Part shown: positions 1 to 11,643 of the stretch, one piece after another
How the letters are laid out: every line of letters starts with the position of its first letter
How positions within the stretch are numbered: the first letter of the stretch is position 1
Source of the DNA: Megascapheus bottae
Lineage: Eukaryota > Chordata > Mammalia > Rodentia > Geomyidae
Assembly: GCA_024803745.1 (NCBI GenBank)
Contig: JANJXV010000192.1
Coordinates: forward strand, 992,001-1,056,000
Direction: 5' to 3'
Length of the DNA: 64,000 nucleotides
The notes under the pieces: model-generated
Told to the model about the DNA's origin: nothing
Databases searched by the model: none
Seen by the model: only the letters and a program-made list of their open reading frames with translations
Translations under genes and position numbers: made by a program

Positions 1-139
1 AGGTCATTTGTAGATCCTTCTCACTCAAGAACAGAAGGCAAACTGTTAGAGAAGAACTGGAAGAACAGAAGGTGGATTGAGACTGAAAAGGGCTCTCCTA
101 CCAAGGGCTCCATTTAATGGACTCAGAATAAAGTGCTCT

Positions 140-297
140 GGGATGGATGGGTCTTACTGTCTAGGAGAGGACCAGGGAGAAGGATGGAGGAGGGGTGGGG
201 TGGGGGGGGAATCTGATCAAGATGCCTTGCCTGCATACACAGGTAGGTCAAAATGAATCCCTCTGTACAACTAATTAAAGTTAATTTTAAAGTTAGT
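140..297 (+). repeat. L1 3'-end tail fragment
   Basis: A G-rich stretch is followed by CTGATCAAGATGC and then CTGTACAACTAATTAAAG. The same order (G-rich run, CTGATCAA, TTGTACAAC, then an A-rich end) recurs at 40090-40440, 45216-45350 and 62380-62510. I read it as the 3' terminus of one L1 lineage. Family assignment is inference. Confidence 0.5.
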
Positions 298-300
298 GTG

Positions 301-610
301 TGGGGGGGTGGGGGAGAAAGATTGTGTTGAGGTGTTTTCAGTAGGATGCTGAGAGAACTCTGACCCAGAGAAAAGGAAGTTCCTGAGGAATATTAAGTGA
401 ATGGTACCCAAGAGTACAGATTGAGGAACATTTAGGAATTTTTAAAAAATGAGCTGTTGGTAATTAGGCAAGAAATCTCCTCAGGTGGTCGCATGAAATA
501 TATTACCCAAACTGAGACACTCAAAAACAAAAGGGAAGGCCATGCATCATTCACAGGAACTACCCCAGACACACTGGAACTAAATAATACTATAAGAAAA
601 TGAGTTTCAG
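301..610. other. unique sequence, nothing recognised
   Basis: Contains a short T/G-rich run after the L1 tail and otherwise unremarkable sequence. No coding, RNA or repeat signal was seen. Confidence 0.5.
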
Positions 611-812
611 GACTGGGAGCATAGCCTAGTGGTAGAGTGTTCCCCTAGCAAACACGAAGCCCTGGGTTTGATTCCTCAGTTCCACATATACAGAAAAAGC
701 CAGAAGTGCCTCTGTGGCTCAAGTGGCAGAGCACTAACCTTGAGCAAAAAGTGTCCAAGGACAGTGTGCAGGCCCTGAGTTCAAGCTCCAGGACTGGTTA
801 AAAAAAAAAAAA
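611..812 (+). repeat. ID-like tRNA-derived SINE (type A)
   Basis: The head CATAGCCTAGTGGTAGAG and a B-box-like GGGTTTGATTCC are followed by CCACATATACAGAAAAAGCC, a second ID-like half (GTGGCTCAAGTGGCAGAG) and an A-rich tail. It carries the longer TTGAGCAAAAAGTGTCC linker, so it is an older subfamily than the copy at 5385. Confidence 0.88.
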
Positions 813-1904
813 GAGTTTGATGTGTACTGTTTAGGCCATAGGGTGCAGGCGTACTTTCAGCTCCTATTCCTGGGCCAAAAGCAGACATTACTAATGGATT
901 GTGGCTTCTGTCCCTTTAAACTGGACTGTGGTCTCAAATCCATTCTCAACAGAGCCTCCCTCTTCTTCCCTACAAATCCATAGGCAGGAGCAGAGGGGAA
1001 CAGATCTTTGTGGTCATTAACAACATTTATTTCCACTCTGTTCCTTTCCCCCCCCGCCCCTTTTAATCCTCCCATTTTTCTCTCTTTAGAATCTAGAATT
1101 CTATATCGCACGTGTTAGATAAGTCTCAGAGTTTGCTTGAAAATCTTGTGCTTTTAAAAATGCTTTATGACATTTTATCAATTCACTACCTAGAACAATT
1201 AGGTACAAATAACCACCATACTCTGTTTTGTTTTGTTTTCAATTTAGGCCTGAAAAAGAAATCTTCTAGTAGATTTCCACTGGTTGGAAATTTTAAGGTT
1301 GGGATAAGTAAACATGGTCATTTTCTAAGGGAGGAGTCTGGTCTCAACCTTAGGAAATACATCAGAGAATTCCAACATGCTTGGCTAACAGTTGCTAAAC
1401 TGAGTGGGCTCAGCCAAGAACAGTGGTCCAGATTTATGAGCACATACGAGGCCAACCTTCTTAGGAACACTAATATCTATCATTTGTCCGTTCTGCGAGA
1501 AAGGTCAGGGGATGTGGCAAGGACCATTTCAAGGGTCCCTGTGCCACTTGCATAAGAGACCAATGACCTGCAAACAAGGTCATCTGTTACTAAAATGGAA
1601 AGGTGCACTGGGAGCACTAGTCTAATTCCAGAGCAGTGATCTGGAGCCTGACAACAAATGCCCTGTGGCTTGTATCGCTCCCCAATAAAAATGGTATTTG
1701 ATGTTATCCGAGCTAGTCATTGTAAATTAGTTTATTGCAAATGAAGATACAATTTCATGTGGAGAGCAGTAAGCTTTCTTTCTCAGACCCAACAGCCTGT
1801 GAGTTGAATGCAGTCTTTAAAAATATTTGTATTTGTTCCTTTTTCATATTTAAGACCTTATTTCAGGTTTCCAGACTTTAGTCTGGAATGATGATGGATG
1901 CTTG
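813..1904. other. unique sequence with one unexplained open frame
   Basis: A 147-codon open frame runs on the plus strand from 1112 to 1555, with an AATAAA at about 1684. The predicted protein has no motif I recognise and its composition gives no strong coding signal. The open frame could be chance, or lie in an old repeat or 3' terminal exon. I do not call it a gene. Confidence 0.35.
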
Positions 1905-2110
1905 CATTTTAAACACATAAATAATAAACATTATTATAAAAATATAATATATAGTAATATATTTATTTGTATAAACATAAATAATATATTCTATTATATA
2001 TTTTATATGTAAATATATGTCTAGGAATATAAATATATGTATAATTATACATGCATATTACTATATGGATATGCAATAGTATGTATTATTATAAGAATTA
2101 TTGTTACTTT
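1905..2110. repeat. AT-rich low-complexity region
   Basis: About 200 bp made almost entirely of A and T, with irregular ATATAT and ATAAATA runs. No open structure or RNA gene was seen. Confidence 0.85.
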
Positions 2111-2354
2111 AGAAACCTGAAAAAGTGTCCATTCATGCAAAGGCACTGGGGTATATCTCAGTTACACCTGATCATGCTTGTTTAGTATGTTTCCTTCCTT
2201 CCCTTGAGGTATTTTAGTTTGCAACTCCTGGTTTAGTTTAATAAGTGAGTCATGAAGGCATCGACCATGAAATTGAAGACGTAGTCACCCAAGAGTGTAT
2301 TTTAATTTAAATTTAACATTAGCCAATGCTTCAGGCTAATGATAAACATTACCC

Positions 2355-2425
2355 AACTGCTGCACACACACATACACACCCATACACCAAAGTACCCATA
2401 CAAGCACACACACAAGCACATGTAG
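2355..2425 (+). repeat. imperfect CA-rich repeat
   Basis: A short run of CACA units is interrupted by T and G (for example CACATACACACCCATACACC). It is a degenerate (CA)n microsatellite and explains the small low-complexity open frame across it. Confidence 0.7.
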
Positions 2426-2429
2426 CATC

Positions 2430-3415
2430 TTTACATGGTGTTCTAGTCATTCAACCAAATACCGAGTTGCCAGAAATAGTCAGGGGTCTTAATAACAAAG
2501 ACTTGACCTCAAAAACAAAAACAAAAGGATTTAACCTTCTCTAAAGGATAGAGGATGGTTTCCCTGAAAATGGGAAGCACAAAGCAAGCCTGGTAACTGA
2601 GTCAAGAAGGAAGCTGGGGAGGTGGCAGAGCTGTTACCCACACCACAGCTCGGTGAGGCCTGGAAGCCTGAAGCCTTGCCAGGCACATTTCACTGGTTGG
2701 GGCTGACTCTCACCTCCTGGTCTTCCTCCAGGCTCCCCTAGAGGCAAGTAGAAGAGAAGCCTCCTTCCCCACTCAGGCTTGCACATGGCACTGGTGTGGA
2801 ACTTGTCCAGGGCTCCCAGGAAAGTCTATCTCCAGGACTCAGCCAGCATGTGAACATTCTGTGCAGCTCAGCCTCTGGGAACAGGAACCTGATTTTCTTC
2901 CCCAGGATCTCTGGACCACAGGGAAGGGAGAAGCGCTTTCTATAATCCTGACAGAAAAGACAGTGTTTCCATTGCCCCATGCCACACAGGGGCCTAATTA
3001 AATCAGCCTGTGTTACAGGGATTGTACCACAGGGCCTCACACTGATCCCCGCTTCTGTTTCTCAGGCCAAGGGGTTCAGATAATGAACCCGAACTGCTTC
3101 TCAATTCATTGCAAATTCCAGAAGGCAGGGGAGGAATTTTAAAAAAATAAAAAAAAATTAAGCCAGGGTTGATGTTGCCAGGCTATTAAACCACTCTTCA
3201 TTAAACAAAGTAATGAGAAGGCAGAGGAAGGGGTTGATTTTCTAGCCCGGGGAAGTCTTTGTTACAGAGTTCTGACCTTAAGAACTGACAGCAAAAGGTT
3301 TTGTTCATGGAGCAACTCAGACAATGTCAGTTGGATAAAGAAGTCTGTTTGGATTTTTCAAAGTGCTGGAAGAGGAAGGGAGAGTTTAGAACTGGAAATG
3401 ATGATGATGATGTTG
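2430..3415. other. unique sequence, nothing recognised
   Basis: Mixed-composition DNA with a 100-codon minus-strand open frame (2738-3040) that resembles no protein I know. No SINE or LINE hallmark was seen, apart from poly-A near 3140. Confidence 0.45.
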
Positions 3416-3417
3416 GA

Positions 3418-3500
3418 TACAGAGATACCTGGTCCTGAGTTCACATCCTAGCTCTCTCATTCCCAGCTGTGTGACAGTTCTCAGCTTTATCTGTGCTGGG
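3418..3500 (+). repeat. MIR SINE fragment
   Basis: CCTGAGTTCACATCCTAGCT followed by CAGCTGTGTGACAGTTCTCA resembles the central core of the mammalian-wide MIR element. It is short and diverged. Confidence 0.55.
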
Positions 3501-3589
3501 TGATGGATATCCAGGGAGTATGCCCACTCCATCAGTCACAGCTGGCTCAGGTATTGGCTTAATGGAAGCCTGTCTGTCTGCCTGCCTGC

Positions 3590-3712
3590 CTTGCTAGATT
3601 TTGAGTCCTATGAGGGGAAAAGATCTCATCTACTTTGTCTACCCGAGAGTCACTTCTCACCCCCCTCAGTAAATATTGGATGAGCATTTAATGAATTCAC
3701 GAATAAGCAAAG
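3590..3712 (+). repeat. L2-type 3'-end fragment
   Basis: The order GAGTCCTATGAGGGG, then ATCTCATCTACTTTGTC, then CAGTAAATATTGGATGAG fits the conserved 3' end of L2 (AATAAAT-like end preceded by a pyrimidine-rich segment). The (CTGT/CTGC)n run just upstream at 3568-3592 is a separate microsatellite. Confidence 0.55.
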
Positions 3713-4535
3713 TAAGACGTTTCATTTATCATACCTAGATAATCTTGACAACCACCCCAGGAGACGGGGCCTGCACGTCTGCACCCTTTCCAAGCATCTC
3801 CATTGGAGAACCAATTAGCCAGAAAGGTTAGACCAAAACAATTTTTTTTTCTTAAATTCACAAGAACAGACTTTTTTTTGTAATCTTTACCTTGAACCTT
3901 TCTCCCAATTCCCCAAGACTTTCTGCCACACATGCAAAGACTTTCTTCTGAATTTCAAAATCCTCATTCCCATCCCCTTCCCCAGACCCTAGATGATGGA
4001 ACTAAAGAATCACAAAGAATCAAAATACAGCGTTTGTTCTCATTGAGAAGTCCTTGTTTCCCTGCAGGTGAAGGCCCATGAAATCATTTCACACAAGACA
4101 GACAGGCATGCGATGTTTCCCGTCACACATCTGCATCCCACCTGCTTGGACCACTCATCTTATATGGTCCAATGTGCAGTAACCATTGAGGCACATCCCC
4201 TCTAAAATCAACATTTTTCTTGGTAACCTGATCTGCCTCTTTGCTTTATACTTCACATCGCCTCAGAGATTTTATTTTGCCAATGGAAAATGAACGAATG
4301 CCATTTCTTTGGATCTACTTTTGTTAGAAAGGAATAGCATATCTCATTCTGGGAAGACCATTATCAACTGGTATCACAATGCCCACCTTTGTCTCTGCTC
4401 TAGAATTTCAGAGATATGAACCTTACAAGTCTATGGATTCATTCTGTTTTGCCATTTTTGTGGGCAATCCATTAGCCTGTCAGAGGCCAGTGAGCCAAGG
4501 ACAATTGTAGATCTTTGTTTTCTTTTTCAATTTCC
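3713..4535. other. unique sequence, nothing recognised
   Basis: No repeat or coding signal was identified. There are short poly-T runs near 3842 and 3871. Confidence 0.45.
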
Positions 4536-4756
4536 TTTTTTTTTTCTTGATGGTACCACTGGTGGAATTCAGGGCCTCATGCTTCCTGAGCAAGCACTCT
4601 GCCATTTGAGCACACAGTAGTCCTTTTCAGTTCACTTGCTTTTAGTTTCTCAAATAGATTCTTGGGCTTTTACCCAGGCTTTCTTCAGATCATGATCCTC
4701 CTACTTCTGCCTCCTGAGTACCTGGGATGACAGATATGGGCTACCATGCCCAGCAA
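4536..4756 (-). repeat. composite B1/ID SINE (type B), old copy
   Basis: In antisense it begins with a T-rich tail, then GGAATTCAGGGCCTCATGC and AGCAAGCACTCTGCCATTTG. It ends with CTGCCTCCTGAGTACCTGGG and GCTACCATGCCCAGC, the complement of the 7SL-like head. It is considerably diverged. Confidence 0.75.
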
Positions 4757-5370
4757 TGCAAATCATAAGTTTTTAAGATCAAATAGAATAAAGGATGGTT
4801 GGCTATCATTGATTTTCTGAGAAATCAATATCCAAATCAACTATCTAAGTCACCATTTACATTCAAATAGTCTACACAAAGCTACGGTGTTCTTGAGCCC
4901 AGTTCCACAGTCAGGTTAGAAACCTACTATAAATCGGACTTTTCCAAATATAAGTGATTGTCTTTTAGACCACATGGAATGCTTACAGAAATTGTGAATT
5001 CCAAGGCTTACCTCCTAGAGAGTTTAATAACACAGGGGACCCCCAGAATGTATAGCCCTGATCCATACCCTGCTTCTGCAGGAAGGGGCTTCAAGTAACT
5101 TCATGAGCTCATTGCACGCCCTCCAGTGCGACACTCAAGTGCTCTCAGGCTTAATTTCCTCATCTGAACACCAGGTACGAAAACACCCAGGCAATGTCAC
5201 GAAATGCTGCCAAGTTAATCTGTGGGGAGGTGGTTGGCAATTCTATCAAGTGCTCTATACAGGTATAAAGTATTCCAGTTTTCAGCTCACTTGGTTGTAA
5301 TGTTTTTTATTTTTGCTTATTGGGGACCAGTTTCAGGTGATTTGCAAGGTCCACTGTATAAAGGAAATAT
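4757..5370. other. unique sequence, nothing recognised
   Basis: Short open frames at 5103-5467 overlap the following SINE and show no family resemblance. No other signal was seen. Confidence 0.4.
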
Positions 5371-5587
5371 AAAAAGCAAATTTGGGCTGGGAGTTTGGCC
5401 TACTGGTAGAGTGTTTGCTTTGCATGCACAGAGACCCAGGTTCGATTCCTTGGTACCACATACATAGAAAAAAGCCGGAAGTGGTGCTGAAGCTCAAGTG
5501 GTAGAGCTCTAGCCTTGAGAAAGTCCAAGGACAGTGCTCAGGCCCTGAGCTCAAGCCCAGGACTGGTTTTAAAAAAAAGCAAATTTG
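5371..5587 (+). repeat. young type A SINE with 14-bp target-site duplication
   Basis: The element spans 5385-5573 and is bracketed by the identical 14-mer AAAAAGCAAATTTG at 5371-5384 and 5574-5587. It carries the subfamily marks GGTACCACATACATAGAAAA and TTGAGAAAGTCCAAGG, plus a B box GGTTCGATTCC. The perfect duplication implies a recent insertion. Confidence 0.93.
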
Positions 5588-5654
5588 ATGATGATGCCAA
5601 GCTGATAGCCATGGGGGTTCTAAACTGCATGGGTTCTGTGGGTGTGTCGAAAAC

Positions 5655-5858
5655 TTAAGGAGTAATGGCTGTAATCCTAGAGGCCATTCTGGAGGCTAGA
5701 ATATGAGAAAAGTCTATGGGAGACTCTTATCTCCAATTCACTACCAAAAGCAACAACAAAAGAAACAGAAATGGAGCTGTGGTTCAAGTGGTGAAGCTCT
5801 AGAGTTTCTGCAAAGAAGCTCAGGTATAGCACCCAGCCCTAAGTTCAAAACAAAAACA
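5655..5858 (+). repeat. degraded type B SINE
   Basis: ATGGCTGTAATCCTAGAGGC, then GAGACTCTTATCTCCAATTC, then GGAGCTGTGGTTCAAGTGGT match successive parts of the composite SINE, with several indels. It lies directly upstream of a second copy. Confidence 0.7.
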
Positions 5859-5859
5859 A

Positions 5860-6092
5860 AGCCCAGCATGGTGGCTCATGCCTGTAATCCTAGCTACTCA
5901 GGAGGCTGAGATCTGAGGATCAAGGTTCAAAGCCAGCCCCAGCACAAAAGGACCTGAGACTCTTATCTCCAATTAACCTCTAGAAAACAGGAAGTGGGGC
6001 TTGGCTCAAGGGTCGGGTGGTAGCCTTGAGCCGAAGAGCTCAGGGACAGCACCCAGGCTGAGTTCAAGCCCTATGACCCACAAAAAAAAAGA
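5860..6092 (+). repeat. composite B1/ID SINE (type B)
   Basis: The 7SL-like head (TGGTGGCTCATGCCTGTAAT) is complete, followed by CTCAGGAGGCTGAGATCTGA, TCTTATCTCCAATTAACC and an A-rich end after GACCCACAAAA. Confidence 0.9.
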
Positions 6093-6529
6093 CAATTCTA
6101 GCCCAAAGTCAATGGCAAATAGTGGTAACATGTCCAACTCTTAAGTAAAAGGTGACAGCTTTGGAAAAGCTACTGAAGATTCAAAACCACTACTGTGTAT
6201 GCACACTCCCCCACCTCTCCTTCCATTGTCCCAGGATTAAATATTCATTGCCTTTCTCTGTGCAAACAGAGACAGAGCCTAAGACACACATCATAAAAAA
6301 TGCAATGTAAAGTTTCTCCCTAATTTCAGTTTCTGTATTAGAAATGCATTTTTGAATGACCTTCCCACTGCTGGGGTCGAACACCTAATCTTCCCTGCCC
6401 GGGTGAGTGTTATTCTGGGGAAACGTGGGTGTGTATGGAAGACCAAGAGATCAAGGACAAATCCCCATCAGCTGTCTGGCAATCCTCACCCCATCAACAC
6501 ACACAGTGTTCAACATATGTTCAGGAAGT

Positions 6530-6725
6530 CAGGCGCTGGTAGCTCATACCTGTAATCCTAGCTACTCAGAAGGCTGAGATCTGAGGATCATGGTTCAAAG
6601 CCAGCCTGGGCAGGAAAAGTCCAGGAGACTTTTATCTCCAATCCATCACCAGAAAAACAGAAGCGACACTGTGACTCAAAGCAGTAGAACACTAGCCTGC
6701 AGAAAAAGATGAAGGCCCACAACCA
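6530..6725 (+). repeat. composite B1/ID SINE (type B), 3' part degraded
   Basis: Starts at AGGCGCTGGTAGCTCATACC and contains CTCAGAAGGCTGAGATCTGA and the CTTTTATCTCCAATCCATC motif. The ID-like end is recognisable to ACTAGCCTGCAG and then fades. Confidence 0.85.
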
Positions 6726-7785
6726 GCGTGAGCCACTGGCACTCTGTTTCCACTGCTCTTTTGAAGGCAGGGATATTTACATTAACATATTGTATATGAT
6801 TCCTATGAAACTCCAAATACGCGTGAAAGAAAATACAACAGCACTCACCAAGTTCTACTACGTTTTCTTCCGACTAACTCCTGTTTACAAACGTTGAAGG
6901 CTCTGGTGTAGCTCAGGAAACCTTTTCAAAGCTCCAGCAGTTAATTATAGCTGACTCTGGGGCTGGGAAAGCCGACTACACTACACTCTGAGATCAATGG
7001 CTCTGGCTAGACTGGGAGGGGAGAAATGCCACTCAGATGGTAATCACTGAATGCTTCTCAAACCCAGGGAAGCAAGGCAGGGCTTCACTCCCATAATCCT
7101 CTGCACCAGCTCTTCCACACAGGTCAATGCAAAAGCAGCCTGCACTCCCCAAGCAAAACCTGCCACAGCTCTCCAGAGAAACAAACGACATTCCCATACA
7201 GAACGTATTATGTGTATATATTACTACTTACGCTATCATAATACATGCAAATGTAAAGAATATAACGTAGAATATCCAAACTTACAATGAAGTGCATCAC
7301 TGATTGTTGAGCCCTCCAGCTGGGCCCATAGCCTGTGCTGCAACTACAGAACTTGAGCGGGCAGATGTCTCTATTGGTATATTGGCTTACATTACTGTGG
7401 ATGCGCACTCAAGAGTGAGACTTATTTACTTGGGCTTTCCCCCCCCATTCTGTCAATTAGAAAGGGCAAGCCCTGGTTTGCCACCTTCTCCACCATTGTA
7501 ACTGCTTTGCTTACTATACGGAAGTCCTCAGGTAATTCTTGCCAAGTGGATGGATGCTGGCAAAAGACTTAGAGAAACCATCTGCCAAGAATTAATAGAG
7601 GTTACTCTGCAGAGAGATTAGGAGATGACTTTTAAATACACTGCTGTTACCCTTTTTAATTTTAATATTTTTGGAGCCAACTTCTGCGGAAACTATTTTT
7701 CTAATGAAGAAGAAAATGAAATGAATGTAGCTTGGGACCCAAGTGATCCCAAACATGAATAGTAGCTAAGAAGTTTAGCCTTCAA
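6726..7785. other. unique sequence, nothing recognised
   Basis: Small open frames on both strands show no recognisable domains. A C-rich run occurs at 7440. There is no SINE or LINE hallmark. Confidence 0.4.
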
Positions 7786-7912
7786 AAGCCAGGCATGTGC
7801 CTGTCATCCTAGTCACTCAGGAGGCTGAGACCTGAGGATCACAGTCCAAAGCCAGCCTGGACAGAAAAGTCCATGAGACTCGAATCTCTGCTTAATCAAC
7901 AAAGCTCATTGG
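7786..7912 (+). repeat. type B SINE, 5' part only
   Basis: Contains the 7SL-like head and CTCAGGAGGCTGAGACCTGA, and stops after CCATGAGACTCGAATCTCTG. The ID-like right half is missing. Confidence 0.82.
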
Positions 7913-8706
7913 TGGGTGAGAAGAATGCACAGCACTGACACCCATGGAGGGACGGTGTAAGTAGATCAGGCCTCTGCCGCCAGGGGGCGTCTCCTCCATC
8001 TAGAGCTGCATGGCCAGCTGGTGAACAGGAGGGGAAGGCTGTCCTTTGAGATGCTGTCTGTAATGCAGCCAGCTCTCAGATAGCTTGGTGCAACGCAAGC
8101 CTGGCATTTAATAAACCAGAAGTGTCGTTTTACTACTGAACCCTCTCCTTTATACTAAGAAGATAATGAAGACACTATCTGGCATTTCTTGGGGCATCTG
8201 GAAGAGTTAAAGAAGTGAAGAGCTTGCTTTGCTCTGGAGAGGAGGAAGATAAATCTTTACACGCGGAGGAAAAGCCTGTATAAAAAATGGATCTTCTTTG
8301 GTATTGGAGGAGAGGAGGGAGCTATAATTTGTTTGTAAAGGGCACTTCGAAGTTTTACTTCAGCAATTTTATTACAAATTAACAAGACAACCCTCATAAG
8401 CATAAAATAACAACCATAAAGATAGAGGTGGGATTTTTTTAAAGCTTTTATCTCAACCAGTAGGAATGGTGTTATAAAAGATGGATACGTAAAATAAGGC
8501 AGAGGATAGTTTTGGATAAGAGGGTGAACTAGAATGCCCTGCACGTCACAGACACAGGATACTAGGAATGGAAGTTTGGGGGATTAATTGAAGAAGAGTT
8601 CTCCAGAGATATAAAGAGAGGCAGAGAAAGTGAATTCCTGAGAAAAATGATAATCAGGGTGATGTTCCCCCCAGTGCCAGGAATTGTTTGATGAATCGGT
8701 GGCATT
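7913..8706. other. unique sequence, nothing recognised
   Basis: No coding or repeat hallmark was recognised. A short run near 7970 (CGCCAGGGGGCGTC) resembles a CTCF-type core (CCAGGGGGCG), but one match is weak evidence. Confidence 0.35.
7978..7993 (+). promoter_or_regulatory. possible CTCF-like core motif
   Basis: The string GCCGCCAGGGGGCGTC matches the CCGCNNGGGGGCG-like core of known CTCF sites by eye. It stands alone in unique sequence. This is a single-motif inference; binding data or a matrix score would be needed to accept it. Confidence 0.4.
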
Positions 8707-8785
8707 TTGATATCTAATATTTCATTTCAAGTGATTGCTTATCATGGTTCATGCTGTAATTTCCTGCCATTAGCCAAAGCAAGAA

Positions 8786-8988
8786 GGGGAGGGGGGAGAG
8801 GGGGAGGGAGGGAGAGGGAGGAGGAGAAGGAAGGGGAGAGGAAGGGGGAGAGGGAGAGGGGGAGAGAGGTGGAGGGAGAGGGGGAGAGAGGTGGAGGGAG
8901 GGAGGGAGGGAGGGGAGAGGGAGGGGGAGAGGGGGAGAGAGAGGGAGAGAGAGAGAGGAAGAGAGAGAGAGAGGAAGAGAGAGAGAGT
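8786..8988 (+). repeat. purine GGA/GA low-complexity tract
   Basis: About 200 bp of uninterrupted purine (GGGA, GGAGA and GAGA units; rare T in GAGAGGTGGAGG). All six frames show artefactual Glu/Arg/Gly or Ser/Pro/Leu open frames here. Confidence 0.95.
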
Positions 8989-9897
8989 CTCCATTTAAAC
9001 AAGTCACACCATGAGGACTAAACCTGTCATTCTTAAGCATAAGAGAATCTTCAAGAGACTACTTTTCTAGTTAATATAGCTAATTCGAACTAGTACCGAG
9101 GCTTTCCTATGTATTAGGAAAACTATGGAAACTTGTATTTTCAGACTTTGCTCTTTATTTTCCCGGAATTGACAAGTTTTTCAGATCAAATTCTCTTTAA
9201 ATCCAAAAGCAGACCCTTTTCATAGAAACAAAGAATTTAGTTAATATATAGATTTTATTTCCACACACAATAAAAAGAAGTTGCCGCTGTGGCATTATTT
9301 TAAGAAAAGCTGTGAGAGTTGAGAAGCAACAAGTGATAACTCCCCAGAGGTAGAAACCCAACACAAGACAGGACCAGAGCAAAGAATCCCTGTAGACACC
9401 GGACGAGGTATCAGACTTTTTTTTCTCCCCCCTTGGATCAGAGCTCAATGCTTCCATTTAAAATGTTCACCAATTCAATGCATATTTAAGGCTGCATGGT
9501 GTAATGTGTACACACAATGGAATGGCTACCGTGGCCCAGCCATCCTTCATCTCATGTAGCTTGTGTCTATGGCAAAACACCTCAAATCTATACTCGCAAA
9601 AATAAGTCTGTACATTGTAGATGAACAGGAAAACGAGGAAACAGCTCAAAAGTCAGGAAACAAAGGGGAGCTGGCAAGGATTCCCAGAGGAAGTGACATT
9701 TGAAGGATGAGGAAGATGGTCTCACCACACTGGTGGAAGCAGCTACCTGAAAGTACAGGGGACATATGAGTCTGGGTGGGGAAACCAAGAAATGTTTGGT
9801 ATTATCAGAGTTTATGAAGGTTATGGAGAAGTAACAGGATCTGACTTTGAAAAGTAGTCAGAGGTCTCTGGTCTGTATTGATAGGAACCTTTTTGTT
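8989..9897. other. unique sequence, nothing recognised
   Basis: AT-moderate DNA with only short open frames. No repeat family was identified. Confidence 0.4.
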
Positions 9898-10122
9898 GTT
9901 TCTTGTCATTTGTGGGGCTTGAACTCGAGGCCTGACCGTCTTTTGCACAAGGCTAATGATCTACTACTTTGAGCCACAGCTCTACTTCTGGTTTGTGAGT
10001 GGTTCACTAAGGATGAGAGTTTTACTGGGACTTTTCTGCCCCGGCTAGCTTCAAATTGCAATCCTCAGATTTCAGTGTCCCGAGTAGCTAGGATTACAGA
10101 TGTGAGCCACTGGCACCCAGTT
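9898..10122 (-). repeat. composite B1/ID SINE (type B)
   Basis: In antisense, GGGGCTTGAACTCGAGGCCT, TTTGAGCCACAGCTCTACTT, CAATCCTCAGATTTCAGTG and GTAGCTAGGATTACAGATGT occur in the expected order. Confidence 0.88.
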
Positions 10123-10794
10123 TGATATGAACTTCAAAAGATCCATTCAGTGTAGAGAAGGAAAACTGGAGATTATGTAAGGATGCAAAAGACTCCTATT
10201 TCTAATAGACACTCTACCACTAACTTAAGCAATCCACTTTCCCAGCCTTCAGAACCTTCAAGGAAGGCCTGGGGAGATGTGTTTCTGTCCTCTGAACACT
10301 GTGTAAAAACACAAGTGGGAATGAGGAGGCGGGAAATGGCATATCTAAGAATGAGCTAGGATAAAACTACCGAAGGGGAGAACTCCACTAAAAGTGCTCA
10401 GAACAAATGCATGGGATGCAGAAAGCCCTCTGAGTCACCAAGTTCCGCGGGCAAAGCATGCTGCCACCCAGAAATCTGGAAGAAACCTCCATGGTGTTTT
10501 TCATGGCAGTGACATGATTTTCTATTTCCTTCCACCACATACAAAGGCTCCAGGTCATCCTCATTCTTGCAAATACAATGGTCTTCTGATGTCAGCAGGC
10601 TGGCAGCTTTGAGCCTTGATCTTGATAGCTTTGATGTTTTTCACTTCCCTCATGACTGGTAACTGGAAACCTTTTTTTTCCCCCCCTCTTGAATGAATAA
10701 ACACATTGGTCATTTCTAGATGCTCCTTGGAGAAACTCTATGCAGAGTCTCTGGCCTGTTTTCTAATGGACTTGTTAACACTGCATTGGTAATT
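10123..10794. other. unique sequence, nothing recognised
   Basis: Holds a 72-codon open frame (10394-10612) without recognisable features and a poly-T/C run at about 10671. No repeat was identified. Confidence 0.4.
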
Positions 10795-11060
10795 GGACTG
10801 TAGGAGCTCTTCGTGTATTTCAGAAATTAGGCCTTTGTTTTTTTCTTTCCACAGGCATCCCAAGGGCTGGCAGACATTTTCTCACACGTTTGCAAGTTTC
10901 CATTTTGTCAGTGACGTATTTCTTTTTGCCGCACAGAAGCTCTTAAGTTCGATGCAGTCTCATCTGTCTACTTTTGCTTTTCCTCCAGATGTTGCTGAAG
11001 TTAATTCCGTGACTTCTCTGTCAAGACCGCGTCTGGTGAGGCTTTGACTTTTTGTTCCAA
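10795..11060 (-). repeat. ancient L1 ORF2 fragment (antisense)
   Basis: The plus strand reads ATTAGGCCTTTG, CATTTTCTCACACGTTTGCA, GCCGCACAGAAGCTCTTAAG and CATCTGTCTACTTTTGCTTT. These are the antisense landmarks of the L1 ORF2 part encoding the KSFCTAKE-like segment. It is diverged and inactive. Confidence 0.75.
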
Positions 11061-11640
11061 AAGTTTTACCCACAAGAAAAAAACATTTGAAATCACCGCC
11101 TTGAGTGATTAGTACACCAAAATCTCGAGAACAATTAGCATTCCCAAAATGCTGCTCGTATGTGAATGGCTTTCACTGGCATCAGAATGACCAAATTAGA
11201 TCAATTAATTCTATCATTTAATTAATTACATGTCCCAGGGCTATCTTAAAGGCCTCAGATAACAACTGAAAAGAAACCCCAAACAGTTGCTTTGATATCA
11301 AGTAGTTACATCCCTAAGTCTTACTTAATAAGGAATAGCCCAATTGAAAACAAGAGGGCATTATTATTTTATCAGCACTCTGAAACAAATGCACTAAATG
11401 GTTTGTTACCAATCTGCAAGTTATCTTTATACCATCCAGACGAGGTAGTTCAAATCCTACGTGATTTGCATGTAAGCCCTTCTGGTCACCACACAATCAA
11501 ACTGAATAATGTCACTCATCTTCAGGTAAAATGGTGTTTATAATGTCCTGACAGACTATAGGGACCGCCAGTAGTCCTCTTTTCCTTCTCTCACATGAAA
11601 ATATAGCATTTGAAATTTGAAAGATAGAAAACAAAACCCA
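11061..11640. other. unique AT-rich block, candidate conserved element
   Basis: A repeat-free stretch with clustered homeodomain-type cores (CAATTAATTC, TTTAATTAATTAC, ACAATTAGC) at 11130-11235, and a short open frame downstream (11292-11543) with no recognised family. Conservation cannot be seen from one genome. Confidence 0.3.
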
Positions 11641-11643
11641 GAC

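Noticed and set aside
5385..5573. tRNA-like sequence with A- and B-box motifs
   Set aside because: Part of a SINE with tail and target-site duplication, repeated many times in the window; not a functional tRNA gene.
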